In this document: in pieces, positions 38,869 to 52,130 of the stretch
Layout of the letters: each line of letters begins with the position of its first letter
How positions within the stretch are numbered: position 1 is the first letter of the stretch
Assembly (NCBI GenBank): GCA_033782935.1
Contig: JAWQEG010000412.1
Span: 124,001-188,000 of the forward strand
Length of the DNA stretch: 64,000 nt
Reading direction: 5' to 3'
DNA from: Petrolisthes cinctipes
Lineage: Eukaryota; Arthropoda; Malacostraca; Decapoda; Porcellanidae
The notes under the pieces: model-generated
Seen by the model: the letters and a program-made list of their open reading frames with translations, nothing else
Told to the model about the DNA's origin: nothing
The model's database searches: none
Position numbers and translations under genes: made by a program

Positions 38869-41800
38869 GTGTGTGGATGTCATTACAGTGCTCGGACTGA
38901 AAATATCAACCGTTATTTATGGGGTGGTGGGTGTGTGGATGTTATTACAGTGGTTGGACTGTAAATATCAACTGTCATTTATAGGGTGGTGGGTGTGTGA
39001 GTGTCATTATAGACCTTGGACTGTAAATGTCAACAGTCATTCATGGAGTGGTGGTTGTGTGGGTGTCATTACAGTGCTTGGACTGTAAATATCAACAGTC
39101 ATTAATTGGGTGGTGGAGGTGTAAGTGTCATTACAGAGCTTGTACTGTAAATATCAACAGTCAATCATGGGGTGGTCGGTGTGTGGGTGTCATTACAGTG
39201 CTCAGACTGTAAATATCATCAGTAATTCATGGGGTTGTGGATGTGTAGGTGTCATTACAGTGCTTGTACTGTAAATATCAAACATAATTCATGGGGTGGT
39301 GGGTGTGGGGTGTCATTACAGTTCTTGGACTGTAAATATAAACCATCATTAATTAGGTGGTGGGTTTGTGGGTGTCATTACATTGCTCAGACTGTAAATA
39401 TTAATAGTCATTCATGGGGTTTTGGGTGTGTGGGTGTCATTACAGTTCTTTGACTGTAAATATCAACTGTCATTCATAGGGTGTTGGGTGTGTGAGTGTC
39501 ATTATAGAGCTTGGACTGTAAATATCAACAGTCATTCATGGAGTGGTAGTTGTGTGGGTGTCATTACAGTGCTTGGACTGTAAATATCAACAGTCATTAA
39601 TTGGGTGGTGGGTGTGTGTGTGACATTACAGTGCATGGACTGTAAATATTAACAGTCATTCATGGGGTAGTGGGTGTGTGGAAGTCATTACAGTGCTCGG
39701 ACTGAAAATATCAACCGTTATTTATGGGGTGGTGGGTGTGTGGGTGTTATTACAGTGGTTGGACTGTAAATATCAACCTTCATTCATAGAGTGGTGGGTG
39801 TGTGAGTGCCATTATAGAGCTTGGACTGTAAATATCAACAGTCATTCATGGAGTGGTCGGTGTGTGGGTGTCATTACAGTGCTTGGACTGTAAATATCAA
39901 CAGTTATTAATTGGGTTGTGGAGGTGTAAGTGTCATTACAGTGCTTGGACTGTAAATATCAACAGTCAATCATGGGGTGGTCGGTGTGTGGGTGTCATTA
40001 CATTGCTTGGACTGTAAATGTCAACAGTCATTCATGGGGTGGTGCATGTGTTGGTGTCATGACAGTGTTTAGACTGTCAATATCAACAGTCATTCATGGG
40101 GTGGTGAGTGTGTGGGTGTCAATAAAGTTCTTGGACTATAAATATAAACCATCATTTATTAGGTGGTGGGTGTGTGGGTGTCATTACAGTGCTTGGGCTA
40201 TAAATATCAACTGTCATTTATGGGGTTGTTGGTGTGTGGATGTCATTACAGTTCTTATACTGTATATATCAACAGTCATACATAGGTTGGTGAGTGTGTG
40301 AGTGTCATTACAGAGCTTGGACTGTAAATATCATCAGTAATTCATGGGGTTGTGGGTGTGTGGGTGTCATTACAGTGCTTGGACTGTAAATATCAAAAGT
40401 CATTCTTGGGGTGGTGGGTGTGTGGGTGTCATTACAGTGCTTAGACTGTAAATATTAATAGTCATTCATTGGGTTGTGGGTGTGTGGGTGTCATTACTGT
40501 TCTTTGACTGTAAATATCAACTGTCATTCATAGGGTGGTGGGTGTGTGAATGTCAGTACAAAGCTTGGACTGTAAATATCAACAGTCATTCGTGAGGTTG
40601 TATGTGTGTAGGTGTCATTACAGTGCTTGGACTGTAAATATGAAAAGTCATTCTTTGGTGGTGGGTGTGTGGGTGTCATTACAGAGCTTAAACTGTAAGT
40701 CTCAACAGTCATTTATGGGGTGGTGGGTGTGTGGCTGTCATTATAGTGCTTGGACTGTAAATATCAACAGTCAATCATGGGGTGGTGGGTATGTGGGTGT
40801 CATTACAGTGCTTGGACTGTAAATATCAACAGTCATTCATTGGGTGGTGGGTGTGTGGGTGTCATTACATTGTTCTGATTGTAAATATCAACAGTCATTA
40901 ATAAGGTGGTGGGTGTCATTTGAATGCTTGGACTGTAAATATCAACAGTTATTCATGGAGTGGTGGGTGTGTTGGTGTCATTACAGTGCTTGGACTATAA
41001 ATATCAACCATAATCATGGGGTGGTGGGTGTGGGGCATCATTACAGTGCTTTGACTGTAAATATCAACAGTCATTCATGGGGTGGTGGGGATGAGGGTGT
41101 CATTACAGTGCTTAGACTTTAAATATCAACAATCATTCATGGGGTGGTGGGTGTGTGGGTGTCATTATAGTGCTTGGACTGTAAATATCAACAGTCATTA
41201 ATGGGGTTGTGGGTGTGTGGGTGTCATTACAGTTCTTGGACTGTATATATCAACAGTCATACATAGGGTGGAGGGTGTGTGAGTGTCATTACAGAGCTTG
41301 GACTGTAAATATCATCAGCAATTCATGGGGTTGTGGGTGTGTAGGTGTCATTACAGTGCTTGGACTGTAAATATCAAAAGTCATTCTTAGGGTGGTGGGT
41401 GTGTGGGTGTCATTACAGTGCTTAGACTGTAAATATCATCAGTAATTCATGGGGTTGTGGGTGTGTAGGTGTCATTACAGTGCTTGGACTGTAAATATCA
41501 AAAGTCATTCTTGGGGTGGTGGGTGTGAGGGTGTCATTACAGTGCTTAGACTGTAAATATCAACCATAATCAAGGGGTGGTGGGTGTCTGTGTGTCATTA
41601 GTGCTTGTACTGTGAATATCAACAGTCATTCATGGGGTGGTGGGTGGTATTACAGTGGTTAGACTCTAATATCAACTGTCATTAATGGGGTGATGGGTGT
41701 GTGGGTGTCATTACAGTTCTTGGACTGTAGATATCAACAGTTATTCATGGGGATGTGGGTGTTTGGGTGTCTATGCAGTGCTTGGACTGTAAATATCAAC

Positions 41801-42501
41801 AGTTAATCATATGGTGGTGGGTGTGTGGCTGTCATTTCAGTGCTTAGACTGTAAATATCAATAGTCATTCATGGGGTGGTGGGTGTGAGGATGTCATCAC
41901 AGTGCTTAGACTGTATATATCAACAATCATTCATGGGTTTGTGGGTGTGTGGGTGTCATTATAGTGCTTGGACTGTAAATATCAACAGTCATTCATGAGG
42001 TGGTGGGTGTGTGGGTGTCATTACAGTGCTTAGACTGTAAATATCATCAGTAATTCATGGGGTTGTGGGTGTGTAGGTGTCATTACAGTGCTTGTACTGT
42101 AAATATCAACCATAATTCATGGGGTTGTGGGTGTGGGGTGTCATTACAGTTCTTGGACTGTAAATATAAACCATCTTTAATTAGGTGGTGGGTTTGTGGG
42201 TGTCATTACAGTGCTCAGACTGTAAATATTAACAGTCATTTATGGGGTTGTGGGTGGGTGGGTGTCATTACAGTTCTTTGACTGTAAATATCAACTGTCA
42301 TTCATAGGGTGTTGGGTGTGTGAGTGTCATTATAGAGCTTGGACTGTAAATATCAACAGTCATTAATGGAGTGGTAGTTGTGTGGGTGTCATTACAGTGC
42401 TTGGACTGTAAAAATCAACAGTCATTAATTGGGTGGTGGGTGTGTGTGTGACATTACAGTGCATGGACTGTAAATATTAACAGTCATTCATGGGGTAGTG
42501 G
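38869..42501 (+). repeat. 3,633-bp HOR, copy 2
   Basis: Second copy, near-identical to copy 1. Variant states at about 39785 (AACCTTCATTCATAGAG) and 40071 (GTGTTTAGACTGTC) match copy 1 and the second half of the enlarged copy 3, but not copy 4. Those states define an a-type HOR. The 3' part near 42170 (ACCATCTTTAATTAGG) is shared with the enlarged copy and absent from copy 1. Confidence 0.9.
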
Positions 42502-45500
42502 GTGTGTGGATGTCATTACAGTGCTCGGACTGAAAATATCAACCGTTATTTATGGGGTGGTGAGTGTGTGGATGTATTACAGTGGTTGGACTATAAATAT
42601 CAACTATCATTTATAGGGTGGTGGGTGTGTGAGTGTCATTATAGACCTTGGACTGTAAATATCAACAGTCATTCATGGAGTGGTGGTTGTGTGGGTGTCA
42701 TTACAGTGCTTGGACTGTAAATATCAACAGTCATTAATTGGGTGGTGGAGGTGTAAGTGTCATTACAGAGCTTGTACTGTAAATATCAACAGTCAATCAT
42801 GGGGTGGTCGGTGTGTGGGTGTCATTACAGTGCTCAGACTGTAAATATCATCAGTAATTCATGGGGTTGTGGATGTGTAGGTGTCATTACAGTGCTTGTA
42901 CTGTAAATATCAACCATAATTCATGGGGTGGTGGGTGTGGGGTGTCATTACAGTTCTTGGACTGTAAATATAAACCATCATTAATTAGGTGGTGGGTTTG
43001 TGGGTGTCATTACATTGCTCAGACTGTAAATATTAATAGTCATTCATGGGGTTTTGGGTGTGTGGGTGTCATTACAGTTCTTTGACTGTAAATATCAACA
43101 TTCATTCATAGGGAGTTGGGTGTGTGAGTGTCATTATAGAGCTTGGACTGTAAATATCAACAGTCATTCATGAAATGGTAGTTGTGTGGGTGTCATTACA
43201 GTGCTTGGACTGTAAATATCAACAGTCATTAATTGGGTGGTGGGTGTGTGTGTGACATTACAGTGCATGGACTGTAAATATTAACAGTCATTCATGGGGT
43301 AGTGGGTGTATGGAAGTCATTACAGTGCTCGGACTGAAAATATCAACCGTTATTTATGGGGTGGTGGGTGTGTGGGTGTTATTACAGTGGTTGGACTGTA
43401 AATATCAACCGTCATTCATAGGGTGGTGGGTGTGTGAGTGCCATTATAGAGCTTGGACTGTAAATATCAACAGTCATTCATGGAGTGGTCGGTGTGTGGG
43501 TGTCATTACAGTGCTTGGACTGTAAATATCAACAGTTATTAATTGGGTGGTGGAGGTGTAAGTGTCATTACAGAGTTTGGACTGTAAATATCAACAGTCA
43601 ATCATGGGGTGGTCGGTGTGTGGGTGTCATTACATTGCTTGGACTGTAAATGTCAACAGTCATTCAAGGGGTGGTGCATGTGTTGGTGTCATGACAGTGC
43701 TTAGACTGTCAATATCAACAGTCATTCATGGGGTGGTGAGTGTGTGGGTGTCAATAAAGTTCTTGGACTATAAATATAAACCATCATTTATTAGGTGGTG
43801 GGTGTGTGGGTGTCATTACAGTGCTTGGGCTATAAATATCAACTGTCATTTATGGGGTTGTTGGTGTGTGGGTGTCATTACAGTTCTTATACTGTATATA
43901 TCAACAGTCATACATAGGTTGGTGAGTGTGTGAGTGTCATTACAGAGCTTGGACTGTAAATATCATCAGTAATTCATGGGGTTGTGGGTGTGTAGGTGTC
44001 ATTACAGTGCTTGGACTGTAAATATCAAAAGTCATTCTTGGGGTGGTGGGTGTGTGGGTGTCATTACAGTGCTTAGACTGTAAATATTAATAGTCATTCA
44101 TGGGGTTGTGGGTGTGTGGGTGTCATTACAGTTCTTTGACTGTAAATATCAACTGTCATTCATAGGGTGGTGGGTGTGTGTGTGACATTACAGTGCATGG
44201 ACTGTAAATATTAACAGTCATTCATGGGGTAGTGGGTGTGTGGAAGTCATTACAGTGCTCGGACTGAAAATATCAACCGTTATTTATGGGGTGGTGGGTG
44301 TGTGGGTGTTATTACAGTGGTTGGACTGTAAATATCAACCTTCATTCATAGAGTGGTGGGTGTGTGAGTGCCATTATAGAGCTTGGACTGTAAATATCAA
44401 CAGTCATTCATGGAGTGGTCGGTGTGTGGGTGTCATTACAGTGCTTGGACTGTAAATTTCAACAGTTATTAATTGGGTGGTGGAGGTGTAAGTGTCATTA
44501 CAGAGCTTGGACTGTAAATATCAACAGTCAATCATGGGGTGGTCGGTGTGTGGGTGTCATTACATTGCTTGGACTGTAAATGTCAACAGTCATTCATGGG
44601 GTGGTGCATGTGTTGGTGTCATGACAGTGTTTAGACTGTCAATATCAACAGTCATTCATGGGGTGGTGAGTGTGTGGGTGTCAATAAAGTTCTTGGACTA
44701 TAAATATAAACCATCATTTATTAGGTGGTGGGTGTATGGGTGTCATTACAGTGCTTGGGCTATAAATATCAACTGTCATTTATGGGGTTGTTGGTGTGTG
44801 GATGTCATTACAGTTCTTATACTGTATATATCAACAGTCATACATAGGTTGGTGAGTGTGTGAGTGTCATTACAGAGCTTGGACTGTAAATATCATCAGT
44901 AATTCATGGGGTTGTGGGTGTGTGGGTGTCATTACAGTGCTTGGACTGTAAATATCAAAAGTCATTCTTGGGGTGGTGGGTGTGTGGGTGTCATTACAGT
45001 GCTTAGACTGTAAATATTAATAGTCATTCATGGGGTTGTGGGTGTGTGGGTGTCATTACTGTTCTTTGACTGTAAATATCAACTGTCATTCATAGGGTGG
45101 TGGGTGTGTGAATGTCAGTACAAAGCTTGGACTGTAAATATCAACAGTCTTTCTTGAGGTTGTATGTGTGTAGGTGTCATTACAGTGCTTGGACTGTAAA
45201 TATGAAAAGTCATTCTTTGGTGGTGGGTGTGTGGGTGTCATTACAGAGCTTAAACTGTAAGTCTCAACAGTCATTTATGGGGTGGTGGGTGTGTGGCTGT
45301 CATTATAGTGCTTGGACTGTAAATATCAACAGTCAATCATGGGGTGGTGGGTATGTGGGTGTCATTACAGTGCTTGGACTGTAAATATCAACAGTCATTC
45401 ATTGGGTGGTGGGTGTGTGGGTGTCATTACATTGTTCTGATTGTAAATATCAACAGTCATTAATAAGGTGGTGGGTGTCATTTGAATGCTTGGACTGTAA

Positions 45501-47063
45501 ATATCAACAGTTATTCATGGAGTGGTGGGTGTGTTGGTGTCATTACAGTGCTTGGACTATAAATATCAACCATAATCATGGGGTGGTGGGTGTGGGGCAT
45601 CATTACAGTGCTTTGAGTGTAAATATCAACAGTCATTCATGGGGTGGTGGGGATGAGGGTGTCATTACAGTGCTTAGACTTTAAATATCAACAATCATTC
45701 ATGGGGTGGTGGGTGTGTGGGTGTCATTATAGTGCTTGGACTGTAAATATCAACAGTCATTAATGGGGTTGTGGGTGTGTGGGTGTCATTACAGTTCTTG
45801 GACTGTATATATCAACAGTCATACATAGGGTGGAGGGTGTGTGAGTGTCATTACAGAGCTTGGACTGTAAATATCATCAGCAATTCATGGGGTTGTGGGT
45901 GTGTAGGTGTCATTACAGTGCTTGGACTGTAAATATCAAAAGTCATTCTTAGGGTGGTGGGTGTGTGGGTGTCATTACAGTGCTTAGACTGTAAATATCA
46001 TCAGTAATTCATGGGGTTGTGGGTGTGTAGGTGTCATTACAGTGCTTGGACTGTAAATATCAAAAGTCATTCTTGGGGTGGTGGGTGTGAGGGTGTCATT
46101 ACAGTGCTTAGACTGTAAATATCAACCATAATCAAGGGGTGGTGGGTGTCTGTGTGTCATTAGTGCTTGTACTGTGAATATCAACAGTCATTCATGGGGT
46201 GGTGGGTGGTATTACAGTGGTTAGACTCTAATATCAACTGTCATTAATAAGGTGATGGGTGTGTGGGTGTCATTACAGTTCTTGGACTGTAGATATCAAC
46301 AGTTATTCATGGGGATGTGGGTGTTTGGGTGTCTATGCAGTGCTTGGACTGTAAATATCAACAGTTAATCATATGGTGGTGGGTGTGTGGCTGTCATTTC
46401 AGTGCTTAGACTGTAAATATCAATAGTCATTCATGGGGTGGTGGGTGTGAGGATGTCATCACAGTGCTTAGACTGTATATATCAACAATCATTCATGGGG
46501 TTGTGGGTGTGTGGGTGTCATTATAGTGCTTGGACTGTAAATATCAACAGTCATTCATGAGGTGGTGGGTGTGTGGGTGTCATTACAGTGCTTAGACTGT
46601 AAATATCATCAGTAATTCATGGGGTTGTGGGTGTGTAGGTGTCATTACAGTGCTTGTACTGTAAATATCAACCATAATTCATGGGGTGGTGGGTGTGGGG
46701 TGTCATTACAGTTCTTGGACTGTAAATATAAACCATCTTTAATTAGGTGGTGGGTTTGTGGGTGTCATTACAGTGCTCAGACTGTAAATATTAACAGTCA
46801 TTTATGGGGTTGTGGGTGGGTGGGTGTCATTACAGTTCTTTGACTGTAAATATCAACTGTCATTCATAGGGTGTTGGGTGTGTGAGTGTCATTATAGAGC
46901 TTGGACTGTAAATATCAACAGTCATTAATGGAGTGGTAGTTGTGTGGGTGTCATTACAGTGCTTGGACTGTAAAAATCAACAGTCATTAATTGGGTGGTG
47001 GGTGTGTGTGTGACATTACAGTGCATGGACTGTAAATATTAACAGTCATTCATGGGGTAGTGG
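42502..47063 (+). repeat. Enlarged HOR copy 3 (4,562 bp, +930 bp)
   Basis: This copy is 930 bp (exactly 15 monomers) longer than its neighbours, because the segment at about 43241-44170 is followed by a second version at about 44171-45100. The first version has b-type variant states like copy 4 (AACCGTCATTCATAGGG, GTGCTTAGACTGTC). The second has a-type states like copies 1 and 2 (AACCTTCATTCATAGAG, GTGTTTAGACTGTC). The b-to-a switch marks the junction at about 44165-44180. The early part shares with copy 4 a 1-bp loss (GATGTATTACAG near 42574/47135). Confidence 0.88.
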
Positions 47064-49600
47064 GTGTGTGGATGTCATTACAGTGCTCGGACTGAAAATA
47101 TCAACCGTTATTTATGGGGTGGTGGGTGTGTGGATGTATTACAGTGGTTGGACTATAAATATCAACTATCATTTATAGGGTGGTGGGTGTGTGAGTGTCA
47201 TTATAGACCTTGGACTGTAAATATCAACAGTCATTCATGGAGTGGTGGTTGTGTGGGTGTCATTACAGTGCTTGGACTGTAAATATCAACAGTCATTAAT
47301 TGGGTGGTGGAGGTGTAAGTGTCATTACAGAGCTTGTACTGTAAATATCAACAGTCAATCATGGGGTGGTCGGTGTGTGGGTGTCATTACAGTGCTCAGA
47401 CTGTAAATATCATCAGTAATTCATGGGGTTGTGGATGTGTAGGTGTCATTACAGTGCTTGTACTGTAAATATCAACCATAATTCATGGGGTGGTGGGTGT
47501 GGGGTGTCATTACAGTTCTTGGACTGTAAATATAAACCATCATTAATTAGGTGGTGGGTTTGTGGGTGTCATTACATTGCTCAGACTGTAAATATTAATA
47601 GTCATTCATGGGGTTTTGGGTGTGTTGGTGTCATTACAGTTTTTTGACTGTAAATATCAACAGTCATTCATAGGGAGTTGGGTGTGTGAGTGTCATTATA
47701 GAGCTTGGACTGTAAATATCAACAGTCATTCATGAAATGGTAGTTGTGTGGGTGTCATTACAGTGCTTGGACTGTAAATATCAACAGTCATTAATTGGGT
47801 GGTGGGTGTGTGTGTGACATTACAGTGCATGGACTGTAAATATTAACAGTCATTCATGGGGTAGTGAGTGTGTGGAAGTCATTACAGTGCTCGGACTGAA
47901 AATATCAACCGTTATTTATGGGGTGGTGGGTGTGTGGGTGTTATTACAGTGGTTGGACTGTAAATATCAACCGTCATTCATAGGGTGGTGGGTGTGTGAG
48001 TGCCATTATAGAGCTTGGACTGTAAATATCAACAGTCATTCATGGAGTGGTCGGTGTGTGGGTGTCATTACAGTGCTTGGACTGTAAATATCAACAGTTA
48101 TTAATTGGGTGGTGGAGGTGTAAGTGTCATTACAGTGCTTGGACTGTAAATATCAACAGTCAATCATGGGGTGGTCGGTGTGTGGGTGTCATTACATTGC
48201 TTGGACTGTAAATGTCAACAGTCATTCATGGGGTGGTGCATGTGTTGGTGTCATGACAGTGCTTAGACTGTCAATATCAACAGTCATTCATGGGGTGGTG
48301 AGTGTGTGGGTGTCAATAAAGTTCTTGGACTATAAATATAAACCATCATTTATTAGGTGGTGGGTGTGTGGGTGTCATTACAGTGCTTGGGCTATAAATA
48401 TCAACTGTCATTTATGGGGTTGTTGGTGTGTGGGTGTCATTACAGTTCTTATACTGTATATATCAACAGTCATATATAGGTTGGTGAGTGTGTGAGTGTC
48501 ATTACAGAGCTTGGACTGTAAATATCATCAGTAATTCATGGGGTTGTGGGTGTGTAGGTGTCATTACAGTGCTTGGACTGTAAATATCAAAAGTCATTCT
48601 TGGGGTGGTGGGTGTGTGGGTGTCATTACAGTGCTTAGACTGTAAATATTAATAGTCATTCATGGGGTTGTGGGTGTGTGGGTGTCATTACAGTTCTTTG
48701 ACTGTAAATATCAACTGTCATTCATAGGGTGGTGGGTGTGTGAATGTCATTACAAAGCTTGGACTGTAAATATCAACAGTCATTCGTGAGGTTGTATGTG
48801 TGTAGGTGTCATTACAGTGCTTGGACTGTAAATATGAAAAGTCATTCTTTGGTGGTGGGTGTGTGGGTGTCATTACAGAGCTTAAACTGTAAGTCTCAAC
48901 AGTCATTTATGGGGTGGTGGGTGTGTGGCTGTCATTATAGTGCTTGGACTGTAAATATCAACAGTCAATCATGGGGTGGTGGGAATGTGGGTGTCATTAC
49001 AGTGCTTGGATTGTAAATATCAACAGTCATTCATTGGGTGGTGGGTGTGTGGGTGTCATTACATTGTTCTGATTGTAAATATCAACAGTCATTAATAAGG
49101 TGGTGGGTGTCATTTGAATGCTTGGACTGTAAATATCAACAGTTATTCATGGAGTGGTGGGTGTGTTGGTGTCATTACAGTGCTTGGACTATAAATATCA
49201 ACCATAATCATGGGGTGGTGGGTGTGGGGCGTCATTACAGTGCTTTGACTGTAAATATCAACAGTCATTCATGGGGTGGTGGGGATGAGGGTGTCATTAC
49301 AGTGCTTAGACTTTAAATATCAACAATCATTAATGGGGTGGTGGGTGTGTGGGTGTCATTATAGTGCTTGGACTGTAAATATCAACAGTCATTAATGGGG
49401 TTGTGGGTGTGTGGATGTCATTACAGTTCTTGGACTGTATATATCAATAGTCATACATAGGGTGGAGGGTGTGTGAGTGTCATTACAGAGCTTGGACTGT
49501 AAATATCATCAGCAATTCATGGGGTTGTGGGTGTGTAGGTGTCATTACAGTGCTTGGACTGTAAATATCAAAAGTCATTCTTGGGGTGGTGGGTGTGTGG
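47064..49600 (+). repeat. 3,632-bp HOR, truncated copy 4
   Basis: The segment aligns with copy 3 at offset 4,562 in its first part and 3,632 after the 930-bp extra segment (44240/47872, 45112/48744, 45406/49038). The HOR order breaks at about 49620-49670: monomers matching about 46008 are followed directly by monomers matching about 46640, a loss of 608 bp (about ten monomers, some contracted). Beyond that the 2.5-kb units begin. Confidence 0.82.
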
Positions 49601-52130
49601 GTGTCATTACAGTGCTTAGACTGTAAATATCATCAGTAATTCATGAGGTTGTGGGTGTGTAGGTGTCATTACAGTGCTTGTACTGTAAATATTAACCATA
49701 ATTCATTGGGTGGTGGGTGTGGGGTGTCATTACATTTTTTGGACTGTAAATATAAACCATTATTAATTAGGTGGTGGGTTTGTGGGTGTCATTACAGTGC
49801 TCAGACTGTAAATATTAACAGTCATTCATGGGGTTGTGGGTGTGTGGGTGTCATTACAGTTCTTTGACTGTAAATATCAACTGTCATTAATAGGGTGTTG
49901 GGAGTGTAAGTGTCATTATAGAGCTTGGACTGTAAATATCGACAGTCATTCATGGAGTGGTAGTTGTGTGGGTGTCATTACAGTGCTTGGACTGCAAATA
50001 TCAACATTCATTAATTGGGTGGTGTGTATGTGTGTGACATTACAGTGCATGGACTGTAAATATTAACAGTCATTCATGGGGTAGTGGGTGTGTGGATGTC
50101 ATTACAGTGCTCGGACTGAAAATATCAACCGTTATTAATGGGGTGGTAGGTGTGTGGGTGTTATTACATTGGTTGGACTGTAAATATCAACCGTCATTCA
50201 TAGGGTGGTGGGTGTGTGAGTGTCATTATAGAGCTTGGACTGTAAATATCAACAGTCATTCATGGAGTGGTCGGTGTGTGGGTGTCATTACAGTGCTTGG
50301 ACTGTAAATATCAACAGTCATTAATTGGGTGGTGGAGGTGTAAGTGTCATTACACTGCTTGGACTGTAAATATCAACAGTCAATCATGGGGTGGTCGGTG
50401 TGTGGGTGTCATTACAGTGCTTGGACTGTAAATGTCAACAGTCATTCATGGGGTGGTGCATGTGTTGGTGTCATGACAGTGCTTAGACTGTCAATATCAA
50501 CAGTCATTCATGGGGTGGTGATTGTGTGGGTGTCAATACAGTTCTTGGACTATAAATATAAACCATCATTCATTAGGTGGTGGGTGTGTGGGTGTCATTA
50601 CAGTGCTTGGGCTATAAATATCAACTGTCATTTATGGGGTTGTTGGTGTGTAGGTATCATTACAGTTCTTATACAGTGTATATCAACAGTCATACATAGG
50701 TTGGTGGGTGTGTGAGTGTCATTACAGAGCTTGGACTGTAAATATCATCAGTAATTCATGGGGTTGTGGGTGTGTAGGTGTCATTACAGTGCTTGGACTG
50801 TAAATATCAAAAGTCATTCATGGGGTGGTGGGTGTGTGGGTGTCATTACAGTGCTTAGACTGTAAATATCAACAGTCATTTATGAGGTGGTAGGTGTGTG
50901 GCTGTCACTATAGTGCTTGGACTGTAAATATCAACAGTCAATCATGGAGTGGTGGGTAGGTGGGTGTCATTACAGTGGTTGGACTGTAAATATCAAAAGT
51001 CATTCATGGGGTGGTGGGTGTGTGGGTGTCATTACAGTGCTTAGACTGTAAATATCAACCGTCATTCATGGGGTGGTGGTTGTGTAGTTGTCATTACAGT
51101 GTTTTGATTGTATATATCAACAGTCATTTATATGGTGATGGGTGTCATTAGAGTGCTTGGACTGTAAATATCAACAGTCATTCATGGAGTGGTGGTTGTG
51201 TTTGTGTCATTATAGTGCTTGGAGTGTAAATATCAACCATAATTCATGGGGTGGTGAGTGTGGGGTGTCATTACAGTTCTAGGACTGTAAATATAAGCCA
51301 TCATTCATTAGGTGGTGGGTTTGTGGGTGTCATTACAGTGCACAGACTGTAAATATTAAGAGTCATTCATGGGGTTGTGGGTGTGTGGGTGTCATTACAT
51401 TTCTTTGACTGTAAATATCAACTGTCATTCATAGGGTGGTGGGTGTGTGTGTGACATTACAGTGCATGGACTGTAAATATCAACAGTCATTCATGGGGTA
51501 GTGGGTGTGTGGATGTCATTACAGTGCTCGGAGTGAAAATATCAACCGTTATTTATGGGGTGGTGGGTGTGTGGATGTTATTACAGTGGTTGGACTGTAA
51601 ATATCAACCGTCATTCATGGAGTGGTGGGTGTGTGAGTGTTATTATAGACCTTGGACTGTAAATATCAACAGTCATTCATGGAGTGGTGGTTGTGTGGGT
51701 GTCATTACAGTGCTTGGACTGTAAATATCAACAGTCATTAATTGGGTGGTGGAGGTGTAAGTGTCATTACAGAGCTTGGACTGTAAATATCAACAGTCAA
51801 TCATGGGGTGGTCGGTGTGTGGGTGTCATTACAGTGCTCAGACTGTAAATATCATCAGTAATTCATGGGGTTGTGGGTGTGTAGGTGTCATTACAGTGCT
51901 TGGACTGTAAATATCAAAAGTCATTCTTGGGGTAGTGGGTGTGTGGGTGTCATTACAGTGCTTAGTCTGTAAATATTAATAGTCATTCATGGGGTTGTGG
52001 GTGTGTGGGTGTCATTACAGTGCTTGTACTGTAAATATCAACCATAATTCATGGGGTGGTGGGTGTGGGGTGTCATTACAGTTCTTGGACTGTAAATATA
52101 AACCATCATTAATTAGGTGGTATTTTGTGG
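49601..52130 (+). repeat. 2,530-bp tandem unit, copy 1
   Basis: The segment aligns with 52131 onward at a constant 2,530 bp (49643/52173, 49836/52366, 50092/52622, 50344/52874, 51509/54039). It shares rare private variants such as TGTAAATATCGACAG (near 49933/52463) and GGACTGCAAATATC (near 49991/52521). It is composed of monomer types also present in the 3.6-kb HOR, rearranged. Confidence 0.88.
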
